NCBI GenBank assembly: GCA_938038815.1
Contig: CALHTF010000035.1
Location: 62,001-126,000 of the forward strand
DNA length: 64,000 bases
Source of the DNA: an uncultured Acidimicrobiales bacterium
Lineage (GTDB): Bacteria; Actinomycetota; Acidimicrobiia; Acidimicrobiales; SHLQ01
Direction: 5' to 3'
Of the stretch, positions 24,817 to 32,893 are shown in pieces. Both the position numbers and the translations under genes were made by a program. Position 1 is the stretch's first letter. Each line of letters starts with the position of its first letter. The notes under the pieces were generated by a model. That model was not told where the DNA came from. It was given only the letters and a program-made list of their open reading frames with translations, and searched no databases.

Positions 24817-26140
24817 CGATCCCACAGTCACGATTCCCACGGTCAAGGTCCCCGCACTCAAGATCGTTGTCGGGTTGATGATCGCCGCCGTCGTAGCCGC
24901 TAGCTGCTCGTCACCCGAAGAGGTCGCATCGCCGACGACCGTGGCCGTCGCGCCAGCTACTATCAGCGAAGCTGCTCCACCGGCCACTACCTCCGCCCCG
25001 GCAACCACTTCGGCAGCGCCCGCATCGAGCCCCACCACAGCAGCGCCGACCACCACGATCGTCGACGACGCCGAACTCGACTGGGGTCTCCCCTCGACCT
25101 TTCCGACCGAACCGACCGGAGCACTCGGGTTCAGCCGCTACGTCTTTGTACGCGACGACGCGGGCGAGATCATCCCAGTGGTGGTCGAAGGCGGCCGAGG
25201 AAACCAAAACCGCTGCCAAAACGTCGACCAATCGTGTAGCTACCAAGAGCTCAAAGCACTGTTTGCGTCGGGCGACGATCTACCGGCCCATCTCGAGATG
25301 ACACGCGATCAACTCGGCGAGCTGGTCGGGCAACTCGATCTCAACGCGGCCACCGTTAACCGCCTTGCGAGTCCCGCCGACGCCTGCGCAGCCGGCTACT
25401 CGCCGGTGAGCGCCCAGAACCCGAATATGGGAATTCACTTCGTCAACGCGTCGTTGCTCGCCGACGGATTCGACCCCGCCAACCCCGAAATGTTGCTCTA
25501 CGCATCTGAGACTGGGTTAGGCCTCGGCCGGTCCGACATTGGTTCGTGTGGCGAGGATGGCACATGGCAGGGCATCGACGACCTTCGGGTCACCGGATCG
25601 GCGTTCTTCATCGATCTTTCCGACGATCACCCCGAAGGCTTCGCCGGGCCGATCGATCAGTGGCATGTGCATTACAACAGTTGCGCCAACGGCGAGTTCG
25701 ACTCGACCGCCAGCGTGGCGCTGTGTGACCAGAACGGCGGGGCGTGGTTCGACCTCCAACCCAACTGGATGATGCATAGCTACGTAGCCGACGGCTTCGA
25801 CAGCGATACCGGCGTGTTCGCCATGTGGAACAACTCGATCTGGCCGATCGCCGAGGACCGAGCCGGGCCAACAGCACCGAGCGATGCCACGACGGTTCCG
25901 ATCGACCAGTTCGCCTTTGGCACAGCAACCGTGAAGGCCGGCGAGACGATCTGGTTCGCCAACAACGACGAAATCCCCCACGTGGTGGTGGCGGGTACAC
26001 CGGCCAACCCGCTCGCCGACTTTGTGAGTCCGGTCATCGGCAATGGCGAGGCGTGGGAACTCACCCTCGATCAACCGGGCAGCCTCAACTACTACTGCTC
26101 GTTGCACCCCAGCATGGTCGGCACCATTACCGTCGAATAG
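24809..26140 (+). CDS. Lipoprotein with C-terminal plastocyanin-like (cupredoxin) domain
   Basis: 443 residues. Lipobox VVAASC is followed by a ~60-residue Thr/Ala/Pro linker. The central ~230 residues are unrecognised but have His-rich motifs (IDQWHVHYNSC, PNWMMHSYVADGFD) and several cysteines. The last ~90 residues are a type 1 copper domain: His391 in EIPHVVVAG, then Cys430, His433 and Met436 in YYCSLHPSM, the complete blue-copper ligand set. It is anchored outside the membrane and probably handles electrons or copper; the His-rich central domain may bind a second metal. It is the last gene of the PLP-enzyme/LLM transcript. Confidence 0.8.
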   Translation: MNSDPTVTIPTVKVPALKIVVGLMIAAVVAASCSSPEEVASPTTVAVAPATISEAAPPATTSAPATTSAAPASSPTTAAPTTTIVDDAELDWGLPSTFPTEPTGALGFSRYVFVRDDAGEIIPVVVEGGRGNQNRCQNVDQSCSYQELKALFASGDDLPAHLEMTRDQLGELVGQLDLNAATVNRLASPADACAAGYSPVSAQNPNMGIHFVNASLLADGFDPANPEMLLYASETGLGLGRSDIGSCGEDGTWQGIDDLRVTGSAFFIDLSDDHPEGFAGPIDQWHVHYNSCANGEFDSTASVALCDQNGGAWFDLQPNWMMHSYVADGFDSDTGVFAMWNNSIWPIAEDRAGPTAPSDATTVPIDQFAFGTATVKAGETIWFANNDEIPHVVVAGTPANPLADFVSPVIGNGEAWELTLDQPGSLNYYCSLHPSMVGTITVE

Positions 26141-26165
26141 GCACTGTCGAAATAGGCACTGTCGA
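26136..26165. repeat. 15-bp tandem duplication across a stop codon
   Basis: AATAGGCACTGTCGA occurs twice in immediate succession (26136-26150 and 26151-26165). The first copy contains the cupredoxin gene's TAG, so the second TAG is untranslated. It looks like a recent slippage duplication in the convergent intergenic gap. Confidence 0.7.
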
Positions 26166-26166
26166 C

Positions 26167-26979
26167 CTAGCTCTTGGCGATGGTCGACAAGATGGCGGCG
26201 GCCAGGGTTTCGTTCGCATGGGGAAACTCGAACAACGACGGCTTCACCCGGTCGGCGCGATGCAATACGAGGTGAGCGCCGTGCACCATGGCGGCATTGA
26301 GCTTGTTGTTTCGCATCTCTACGCCCCGAGCGGTTCCGGTGAACACCAGTCGCCGGTCGGTAATCGAAAGCCAACCTTCGTCGACCACCTTCATCTGGCG
26401 GACGCCCGCGCCTTCCCGGCTCGCTTTCTCGGCCTTGAGTCGAGCGTCGGCCTCGAAGTAACACACCTCGCCTCGTTTCAGCAGCAACGAACGGGGGTCG
26501 ACCGGGTCGGGTAAGTACCCAGCATTGACCCGACCGAGCTGAAATCGAGCAACCGCATCGGGCGACATTCGATCAGCCCCGACCAGCAGCGACAGTGCAA
26601 ATACTTGTCCGTACTCGGCTTGGTCGATGCGTCCGTCGTCGTCGACCACCCGCCCAACCAGCACATCGAGCGCATGGCGTTCCATGTCGAGGAGCTCCTC
26701 GGCCGAGAAATACGCCTGCGCGTCGCGACGAGCAGCGTCAAAGGCGGTGCGAATCTGGCCGGCGGCCGCCAGGTCGCCTTGCACCTTTGCCGGCGACTCT
26801 CCGGTTGCTGCCGCGAGCCCAAACGCTTGCATCTCGGGCCGTTCGGCCACCACCAACAGCGCATTCCAGTAGTGGTTCCACGCACTGGTCTGGTCGGCCG
26901 ACAATTGCTCGGCCGCTTCCCGTGCTGCTTTGCGATCACCGAACATGTCGAGAACGTCGGAGAAAAACCCTCGCACCAT
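26167..26979 (-). CDS. Hypothetical protein, TerB-like helical domain plus PH-like domain
   Basis: 270 residues, no signal peptide. Residues ~10-165 are helical and include VVDDDGRIDQAEYGQVFALSLLVG, an EF-hand-like loop reminiscent of TerB-type or calcium-binding modules. From ~170 a beta-rich domain (LLLKRGEVCYFEADARL, GWLSITDRRLVFTGTARGVEMRNNKLN) resembles bacterial PH or short SHOCT-linked domains that bind membranes or ligands. TAAGTT lies 8 nt before the ATG. Function unknown. It faces the glycosyltransferase pair across 60 bp. Confidence 0.6.
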   Translation of the reverse strand: MVRGFFSDVLDMFGDRKAAREAAEQLSADQTSAWNHYWNALLVVAERPEMQAFGLAAATGESPAKVQGDLAAAGQIRTAFDAARRDAQAYFSAEELLDMERHALDVLVGRVVDDDGRIDQAEYGQVFALSLLVGADRMSPDAVARFQLGRVNAGYLPDPVDPRSLLLKRGEVCYFEADARLKAEKASREGAGVRQMKVVDEGWLSITDRRLVFTGTARGVEMRNNKLNAAMVHGAHLVLHRADRVKPSLFEFPHANETLAAAILSTIAKS

Positions 26980-26987
26980 GGGCGCTT

Positions 26988-26993
26988 AACTTA
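26988..26993 (-). promoter_or_regulatory. -10 element (TAAGTT) of the TerB/PH-like gene
   Basis: TAAGTT on the minus strand lies 8 nt before the ATG at 26979, implying a leaderless or nearly leaderless message. Confidence 0.35.
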
Positions 26994-27039
26994 GTGCGTT
27001 CAGGTCAAGCTTTCCCGCGCTAGCGCCGATACCTCCTAG

Positions 27040-27903
27040 GTGACATTTGCTGCGTCGGTAATCATCCCGGCACATAACGAGGAAGCGGTTATCCGCCAAT
27101 GCCTGGATTCGATCGTGACCCAACAGGGTCTCGACGAATTTGAGGTGCTCGTGGTGTGCAACGGCTGCACCGACCAGACCGCACACATCGTGACGACCGA
27201 GTACCCCACGGTACGTCTGGTCGAAAGCCCGATGGCCAGCAAGGTTGCGGCGCTGAACCTCGGCGACGTCGAAGCGACGTTCTTCCCGAAGCTGTTCGTC
27301 GACGCCGATGTCACCCTCAGCCCCGGGTGTGTTCGCACTCTGGTCGAAGCAATGCACGACACCGCTAAGCCGGTGGCCGCCCCCACGGTCAACTTCGACC
27401 CGTCAAAGGCGTCGTGGGCCGCCAAGCAATTTCACAAGATCTGGCGCAAAAGCCCGTACTTCACCTCGGGCAACCTGGTCGGCGCAGGCTTCTACGCCAT
27501 CTCCAAGGACGGTCGAGCTCGATTCGATGAGTTCCCCGATCTACTCGCCGACGACATGTTTATCCCGATGTCGTTCGACCCCGACGAACGACTCTCGGTC
27601 GACGGTTGCCACTTCACCCCCGCACTCGCCCGCCAGGTCCGGGACTTGGTGCGGATCGAGGTTCGGCGCCACACCGCGGTGGCCCAGTTTCACGAGACCT
27701 TTCCCGATGCCCTCGACCGGTCGACCGACGACGCGTTCGCCCAAGGTCACGGCTGGCTCAAGGACGAACTCTCCGACCCAGCAAACTGGCCGGGCGTCGC
27801 CATCTACGCCGGAGTCAAACTCTGGTCGCGGATCGCCGGCCACCTTCGACTCCGCAAAGACGGAACCTCGGAGTGGACCCAAGACCGATCGACGAGGGGC
27901 TGA
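27040..27903 (+). CDS. Family 2 glycosyltransferase
   Basis: 287 residues, GTG start. ASVIIPAHNEEAVIRQCLDSIV is the GT-A nucleotide-binding opening, and FPKLFVDADVTLSPG carries the DAD metal-binding motif (DxD). The C-terminal half lacks transmembrane helices, so the protein is cytoplasmic or peripheral. It stands 2 bp before a GT-B-type glycosyltransferase gene, so both probably act on the same polysaccharide or glycolipid. No clear promoter element is visible in the 60-bp divergent gap. Confidence 0.85.
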   Translation: MTFAASVIIPAHNEEAVIRQCLDSIVTQQGLDEFEVLVVCNGCTDQTAHIVTTEYPTVRLVESPMASKVAALNLGDVEATFFPKLFVDADVTLSPGCVRTLVEAMHDTAKPVAAPTVNFDPSKASWAAKQFHKIWRKSPYFTSGNLVGAGFYAISKDGRARFDEFPDLLADDMFIPMSFDPDERLSVDGCHFTPALARQVRDLVRIEVRRHTAVAQFHETFPDALDRSTDDAFAQGHGWLKDELSDPANWPGVAIYAGVKLWSRIAGHLRLRKDGTSEWTQDRSTRG

Positions 27904-27905
27904 CC

Positions 27906-28871
27906 ATGGCACCTCGCGACCTCCTTGTTGCCTCTACCGGCGGCCACTTGACCGAACTGGTCGAGCTCGCCAACCGTTTCGAACCGAGCTCTCGCGACCG
28001 CCTGTGGGTCACCTTCGAGGGTCTACAGAGCGAGTCGATGCTGGCCGACGAGCGCGTGGTCTACGTGCCCGAAATCGGCCAGCGCGAACTCGGCAAGGCC
28101 TTGTTGACCATGGGCAAGGCGCTCAAGATCATTCGCGACTTCCAACCCGACCGCATCATCTCCACCGGTGCCGCAGTCGCCACCTCGTTCCTGCCGCTGG
28201 GCCCATTCTTTGGTGCCGAGTCGCACTACATCGAGTCGGCTGCCCGGTTCACCGGCCCATCGGTAACCGCCAAACTTCTCACGCCGCTACCCGGCGTCTC
28301 GGTGCATGCCCAGTCGACGGGTTGGCGCGACCCCCGGTGGGGCAACGTGTCGTCGGTATTCGACGGGTTCCGTGCGGAAGAGCCCGGCCTCGACGCGCTC
28401 GCGCCCCCCAGCCCGAGCGTGGTCGTAACCCTCGGAACCCTCGACCGTTACCGGTTCGATCGGCTGATCAACCAGCTTGAGTCGCTGCTACCCGGCGACG
28501 CCGAGATCTTGTGGCAGGTTGGCGCGTCGAGCGAACGCAATCTGCCCGGCACCGTCGTGCAATCGATGCCCGCCGACGAACTTGAGGAAGCGATTCAGGC
28601 CGCTGACCTGGTCGTCGCTCACGCAGGGTGTGGCTCGGTCCTGACGTCGCTCCGGTCGGGCAAGTGCCCAATCGTGGTTCCTCGACGCGAAGGCCATGGC
28701 GAACACGTCGACGATCATCAGACCGATATTGCGGCTGGTCTCGCAAGTACCGGCCTGGTCCTTGCTCGCGAAGTCGACGAACTCTCTGCCGCCGATCTCT
28801 GGACCGCAGCGGCTACCAAGATCACCCGCACCATCGGTGACCCGGTCGAGCTCAAACCTCGCGGCAGCTAG
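27906..28871 (+). CDS. Fused Alg14/Alg13-like (GT28-type) glycosyltransferase
   Basis: 321 residues from the ATG at 27906. The N-terminal half matches Alg14/PssD/EpsE (LLVASTGGHLTELVELANRF, ISTGAAVATSFLPLG); the C-terminal half matches Alg13/PssE/EpsF and the MurG C-domain (VVVTLGTLDRYRFDRLINQL, VVAHAGCGSVLTSLRSGKCPIVVPRR, HVDDHQ). In most bacteria these are two proteins that form one enzyme; here they are one chain. It is predicted to add a sugar to a lipid-linked acceptor. It follows the GT2 gene with a 2-bp gap and shares a CTAG stop with the convergent EamA gene. Confidence 0.8.
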   Translation: MAPRDLLVASTGGHLTELVELANRFEPSSRDRLWVTFEGLQSESMLADERVVYVPEIGQRELGKALLTMGKALKIIRDFQPDRIISTGAAVATSFLPLGPFFGAESHYIESAARFTGPSVTAKLLTPLPGVSVHAQSTGWRDPRWGNVSSVFDGFRAEEPGLDALAPPSPSVVVTLGTLDRYRFDRLINQLESLLPGDAEILWQVGASSERNLPGTVVQSMPADELEEAIQAADLVVAHAGCGSVLTSLRSGKCPIVVPRREGHGEHVDDHQTDIAAGLASTGLVLAREVDELSAADLWTAAATKITRTIGDPVELKPRGS

Positions 28872-29797
28872 GTCGCTCGATTGCGGGTAGTGAGCGCTGC
28901 CCCGAGCAACACGACGGCGGTGCCAACAATGGCCAGCACCCCGATCGATTCGTCGCGGAACACCACGCCGAGCACCGCCGAGACGATCGGGATGAGATAG
29001 GTCACGATCGACATTCGCACCGCGCCGACTCGACCGCTGAGCATGGCGGCGCACACGTACGCAATCCCGGTGCCGCCCGCGCCGAGAGCGATGCACGCCA
29101 CGAGCGAATCCCAGGCAAACGCCGACTCGATGAGGCCGTAGATCCCATAGGGAAGTGACAACACGAAGGCGGCGACCAACGCCCGGGCAACCACCGGAAT
29201 CGCCCCGAACTCTTGCTGGAGTGGCCCGGCGAGGTTGGCGGCGAATCCGTAGGCGATGACGGCGGCGAGCACGAGCAACACGCCAACGGCATTGGTGTTG
29301 GCGATCTGGGCGGTCGGAATAGCGATGAGGGCAATACCGACCAAACCTACGGCCACGCCAAACAGTTTGGTGCCGGTCGTCGCGACGCCAAACACTGTCG
29401 CGGCAACGATCACGGTGGCGATCGGCATGGCGGCGTTCAACATGCCGGCGATCGATGAGTCGACCCACTGTTGGGCGATTGGGAACATAGTGAGCGGGAA
29501 CGCCATCCACACGACACCAAGCACCCCAATACGTTTGCGGTCGGCGGGCGACAAGGGCGCCTGGGTGTGTCTGGCCGACGGCATCAGCCACAGGGCAACC
29601 AGGCCAAAGCCGATCCTCAACAACGTGACCAATCCCGGATGAAAGTCATCGAGGCCGATCGCCGTAAACAAAAACGATGACCCCCAGATACCGGCCGCGG
29701 CGGCCAACAACCCGAAATCGAGCGGCTCCATTGGCTGCTGCGCAGCCTGGCCAGCGGTCCGGATCGTGGGTTCAACCGACCGAGAAGGATTCGTCAC
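28868..29797 (-). CDS. EamA/DMT-family transporter
   Basis: 309 residues with ten predicted transmembrane helices in two EamA repeats: LDFGLLAAAAGIWGSSFLFTAIGL opens the first and GVLLVLAAVIAYGFAANLAGPL the second. The drug/metabolite transporter superfamily includes exporters of amino acids, nucleosides and drugs. GTG start, no neighbour that suggests a substrate. A 182-bp gap with G-rich runs and no apparent gene separates it from the next feature. Confidence 0.85.
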   Translation of the reverse strand: MTNPSRSVEPTIRTAGQAAQQPMEPLDFGLLAAAAGIWGSSFLFTAIGLDDFHPGLVTLLRIGFGLVALWLMPSARHTQAPLSPADRKRIGVLGVVWMAFPLTMFPIAQQWVDSSIAGMLNAAMPIATVIVAATVFGVATTGTKLFGVAVGLVGIALIAIPTAQIANTNAVGVLLVLAAVIAYGFAANLAGPLQQEFGAIPVVARALVAAFVLSLPYGIYGLIESAFAWDSLVACIALGAGGTGIAYVCAAMLSGRVGAVRMSIVTYLIPIVSAVLGVVFRDESIGVLAIVGTAVVLLGAALTTRNRAT

Positions 29798-29979
29798 GCC
29801 GTTGACCCTCTCACATTTCGCTCGTCCCGAGAACTTCTTTTGCTTGGCTGCCCGGGTTGCTCAGCGATGGCCAAAGACTCAGGTAGTGGGGCGTTTTGTG
29901 GGGGCTACCTGGGTGTTACATGGGGCAATGTCTTGGGCCATCGCTGGCAGGATGGGGGAACCCGGGGAAGTTTGGGGGT

Positions 29980-30321
29980 CTACAGCGCTCCGGTGTCGCG
30001 CGGACGAGGACCAGGACCGTGCTGATGCAGCTCGATCACGTTCTCGCCTTCTGGGGTCTCGTGGATCATGACGTCGGCCACTCGCGCCCGGCGATACCGC
30101 CGAAGCACATCGGCGATGTAGTCGGCATCGGGTTCAAAATCGAACAACATCGCGGCGATGAGTTCTTTGCGAGTCGTGCGGGTGCCATCGTCGCGGGCGA
30201 TCTCGAGGATCGCGTCGAGTCGAGCATCGAGCGGCATGGGCCAGCTCACGCCAGCATTGCGCTCGGCGCACTGCTCAACTCGTTCATCGAGGTGGAACTG
30301 CTTCGATTTTTTAGGAGCCAT
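29980..30321 (-). CDS. Small hypothetical protein downstream of an 11-bp repeat array
   Basis: 113 residues. The N-terminus is basic (MAPKKSKQFHLDERVEQ); the centre PLDARLDAILEIARDDGTRTTRKELIAAMLFDFEPDADYIADVLRRYRRARVADV is helical and resembles a ribbon-helix-helix or small DNA-binding regulator with a domain for partner contacts, but no family is certain. The upstream region (30322-30660) is AT-rich and holds four phased 11-bp repeats 105-148 bp before the start, fitting an autoregulated gene. No good ribosome-binding site is seen. Confidence 0.55.
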   Translation of the reverse strand: MAPKKSKQFHLDERVEQCAERNAGVSWPMPLDARLDAILEIARDDGTRTTRKELIAAMLFDFEPDADYIADVLRRYRRARVADVMIHETPEGENVIELHQHGPGPRPRDTGAL

Positions 30322-30660
30322 TTGAATTTCTCACTACGCCGGTGGGGGCAACTGCTAATCGGCCAGACAGGAACATACTCGCCCCTATCGGGCAACTCAG
30401 TGATGCCTTGGTAAGACATACGTTTTATAGACCATCTATAGAGTCTGGATAGACCCGTAATAGACTTTTTATTCAACGGGGATAAACCTAGGTCTATCTA
30501 AGGCGTTTGTAAAGTCGCAGTCTGCTGCTACTCGATTCGAGCCTCAGAACGGGCACAAAACGCACCACTCCCCCAGTGGTGGACAAGCCGGAACGACCAG
30601 GTAGCAGCACAGCCCCGTCGACTAACGTCGGCGCCATCCAGCCACGAGAAGGCGACCAAG
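30322..30660. other. 339-bp AT-rich divergent intergenic region
   Basis: This is the most AT-rich stretch of the window. It separates the 113-residue gene (minus) from the 118-residue gene (plus). It contains the repeat array at 30426-30469 and an inverted copy GGTCTATC at 30491-30498. A 76-codon minus-strand frame (30246-30476) runs across it but overlaps the real gene out of frame. No promoter for either gene can be named with confidence. Confidence 0.6.
30426..30469. repeat. Four 11-bp direct repeats (ATAGAC core)
   Basis: ATAGAC, ATAGAG, ATAGAC and ATAGAC begin at 30427, 30438, 30449 and 30460, an exact 11-bp period that puts every copy on the same helix face. Fifth copy inverted at 30491-30498 (GGTCTATC is the complement of GATAGACC at 30448-30455). 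Head-to-tail 11-bp spacing is typical of OmpR/PhoB-type regulator sites and of some small DNA-binding proteins. Confidence 0.75.
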
Positions 30661-31017
30661 ATGAAGAAGAAAAAGAAGCGCTACACCACCGTCGTGGTCG
30701 AGCAACCCATCGATGCGCCTCGCGCCCACGCGTGGGAATCGGTGTTGGCGGTCGCGGCCACCGAGCCGTTTGCAACTCACGAACAACTCGCGGTCGAACC
30801 GCCCTGGCGCTGGGTGTACCGCGCCGACGATGACCAGGTTGCGTTCTACGAAGGCACGATCACCATCCGCGACGACGGCCCGACCTGTCACCTCAGTTGG
30901 TCGCTGGTACTCGACCCACTCCCCGACTCGACGCCCGACGAAACCGAGGCCTACCTCTCCGATCAGAAATCGACGCTCGAAACCCGGTGCGCCGAAATAG
31001 CCGCCGCAGCTAGCTAG
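30661..31017 (+). CDS. Small hypothetical protein with lysine-rich N-terminus
   Basis: 118 residues, ATG preceded by the purine-rich GAGAAGG about 8 bases upstream. MKKKKKRYTTVVVEQPIDAPRAHAWESVLAVAATEPF followed by LAVEPPWRWVYRADDDQVAFYEGTITIRDDGPTCHLSWSLVLD resembles a short SRPBCC/START-like beta sheet (polyketide cyclase superfamily), truncated compared with the usual ~150 residues. No signal peptide. It ends with an 8-nt overlap with the convergent lipoprotein gene. Function unknown. Confidence 0.6.
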   Translation: MKKKKKRYTTVVVEQPIDAPRAHAWESVLAVAATEPFATHEQLAVEPPWRWVYRADDDQVAFYEGTITIRDDGPTCHLSWSLVLDPLPDSTPDETEAYLSDQKSTLETRCAEIAAAAS

Positions 31018-32806
31018 GCACCACCGGCCGGACAACAGCCCCTTCGAGGTCGAGGGTGCGCCAACAATTCTCCGGTGAGCCGCACGGCGCGGCGAGTTCT
31101 TCAGAAATTGGACGCAGGTAACGCTCAAACCGCAGTACCTGCACAAAGTCCGACACATAGTGCTTCGATGCCGAGAGCGAACCGGCGCCTTCAATGAAGG
31201 TATCGATCTGTCCAAGACCGGCGAGTGCGGCTTGGAGGGTTTGGGTCGTCAGCTGATCGCCGGACGAAGCAATGGCTTGTAGCGCCACGGTAGCGATCGC
31301 ACACGCTGGCCCCGGTGGGCGATCCTCGCCCAGTAACTCTCGGGCGGCGGTTTCGATTCCATCTCCGCCATCCTCTTCGGACTCCTCGTCGTCGCCCGGT
31401 AACAGAAACGTGGACGGCGCACTATCGGGAGCCACCGTGGCTGGCGGCACCGTGGTGTCTGGGGCGGCCGTCACCGGCGGCTCGTTTGCGGCCGGAGCGT
31501 CCGAGCCGACATCCACACCCAGGTCGACCAACAGCGCGTCGTAGTCGGCGATGCACTGCAAACTCGTGGGACTTGAGCGGTCGGCTTCCTTCTGGCTCTG
31601 CTGCGACGTCAGGACCAACCCGGCGAACTGATCGGGCAACCGACTGACTTTGTCGTGCTCGCCAATGCCCGATGCATCGACCAATAGCCATTCCCACGAT
31701 GCTTCGCGGTCGACCATTTCGTCCCACAATGCGTTATTGATGACCGCATCGAACACCGAGATAACAACGGTGGTCCCGGCATCGATCATCGCCTCGGCAG
31801 CCGCCGGAACCTCTGACCACGCTTGGGTGATACCGGCCTCGGTGGGCAGGGTGATCACCAGGGGCTCCGGCAGTCCTTGTTCGGTAATCGTCGAAACCAC
31901 GGCATCAGCAGCGGCGATCGAACCGGGCTGATCGCCGGCAAGCACCGCTACCGTCACCCCGTCGAGCAAGCCCAGGTCGCCATACGCAGCGGCCGCCGCC
32001 GAACCCAAGAGGTCAACCGGAGGCCGCATGCTGATCAGCTGGCCATCGTGGCGTTCAAGGTCGGCCGACGAAACTCCGCCCGCCACGATCACCGGAATAT
32101 CGGCTTCGTTGAGCAAGCAGTCGAGCGCTTCACCCCGGTGGTCGTCGATTTCGGCCAGCACGACTACCACGCCGTCGTCGTCGGTGAGCTCGATGCACGC
32201 GTCGCGCTGCGAGGAAGGATCGAGTGGATCGTAGGCAACGACCTCGAGTTCGATTGGTCCGCATGGCAGCGAACCAGGAGATCCCGCAAAGGCGGACTCG
32301 GCCCGCTTGTTGGCGGCGAGGAAGGTCGCCCAGTAGCGGTTTTGGTATTCCGCTGGCGTAACCCGAGGAACAAACCCCGTCGAACCAAGCGCCTCAAAGT
32401 CCGGGACCAAAACCCCAACCCGGGTAAACCCGCCCGCCTCGTCGACCCCTGCGCCACCACAACCTGCGTCAGGAACCGGTACCGGGGCAGCGGTCGCAAC
32501 GGGTGGTTCGATCGTCACCGGCGGCTCGGTGGAATCGGGCGATCCACCGTCCTGGTCGGCTTCGGTGGTCGAGGACGATTCGGCCGCCGGTGCGGTCGAT
32601 GCCGCAGAAGATTCGTTGGATTCGTCGGTTGTCGAGTCCGATTCGGCCGTCGGCGCGGTGGTGGTACCGGTGACGGTCGGCATTGTCGCTTCTTCGCCAG
32701 CCACGATGCCCGGTTCGCTCGAGCAACCGGCCGCTACCAGGCAAAACAGCACAAACACCACAACGGCGGAGCGAAGTCGAGAAATCGGGGGTGATGTCAT
32801 ACTCAC
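31010..32806 (-). CDS. Type 1 periplasmic-binding lipoprotein (branched-chain amino acid receptor-like)
   Basis: 598 residues. Signal peptide with lipobox VAAGC, then a ~90-residue Thr/Ser/Glu/Pro linker. The mature part shows a Leu/Ile/Val-binding fold: RVGVLVPDFEALG, DGVVVVLAEIDDHRGEALDCLL, IPVIVAGGVSSADLERHD, GVTVAVLAGDQPGSIAAADAV and LQCIADYDALLVDLG. An acidic/Pro-rich insertion (about residues 440-500) interrupts the C-terminal lobe before ACAIATVALQAIASSGDQL. The GTG start is 6 nt after TAGCCT. There are no permease genes nearby, so it may be a sensor or feed a distant transporter. Confidence 0.7.
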   Translation of the reverse strand: MSMTSPPISRLRSAVVVFVLFCLVAAGCSSEPGIVAGEEATMPTVTGTTTAPTAESDSTTDESNESSAASTAPAAESSSTTEADQDGGSPDSTEPPVTIEPPVATAAPVPVPDAGCGGAGVDEAGGFTRVGVLVPDFEALGSTGFVPRVTPAEYQNRYWATFLAANKRAESAFAGSPGSLPCGPIELEVVAYDPLDPSSQRDACIELTDDDGVVVVLAEIDDHRGEALDCLLNEADIPVIVAGGVSSADLERHDGQLISMRPPVDLLGSAAAAAYGDLGLLDGVTVAVLAGDQPGSIAAADAVVSTITEQGLPEPLVITLPTEAGITQAWSEVPAAAEAMIDAGTTVVISVFDAVINNALWDEMVDREASWEWLLVDASGIGEHDKVSRLPDQFAGLVLTSQQSQKEADRSSPTSLQCIADYDALLVDLGVDVGSDAPAANEPPVTAAPDTTVPPATVAPDSAPSTFLLPGDDEESEEDGGDGIETAARELLGEDRPPGPACAIATVALQAIASSGDQLTTQTLQAALAGLGQIDTFIEGAGSLSASKHYVSDFVQVLRFERYLRPISEELAAPCGSPENCWRTLDLEGAVVRPVVPS

Positions 32807-32812
32807 CGATCG

Positions 32813-32818
32813 AGGCTA
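32813..32818 (-). promoter_or_regulatory. -10 element (TAGCCT) of the binding lipoprotein, leaderless
   Basis: TAGCCT on the minus strand lies 6 nt before the GTG at 32806, choosing it over the ATG two codons later. Confidence 0.45.
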
Positions 32819-32893
32819 ACGATGGTTCTGAAGCTTCCCTCCCCCTTGGGTCAGATGGCCTACAAATTCGACCATTGCTTCCGATAGAGCAGG

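Noticed and set aside
27031-27039. Ribosome-binding site before the GT2 gene
   Set aside because: ACCTCCT is the anti-Shine-Dalgarno sequence on the coding strand, so it cannot bind the 16S rRNA end there.
29798-29979. Possible gene or G-quadruplex in a G-rich gap
   Set aside because: G runs are irregular and no frame has a start signal or homology; nothing could be supported.
30246-30476. 76-codon minus-strand ORF
   Set aside because: Overlaps the 113-residue gene out of frame and runs through the 11-bp repeats; composition is not protein-like.
30426-30498. Short CRISPR array
   Set aside because: Units are 11 bp with no spacers and no cas genes nearby.
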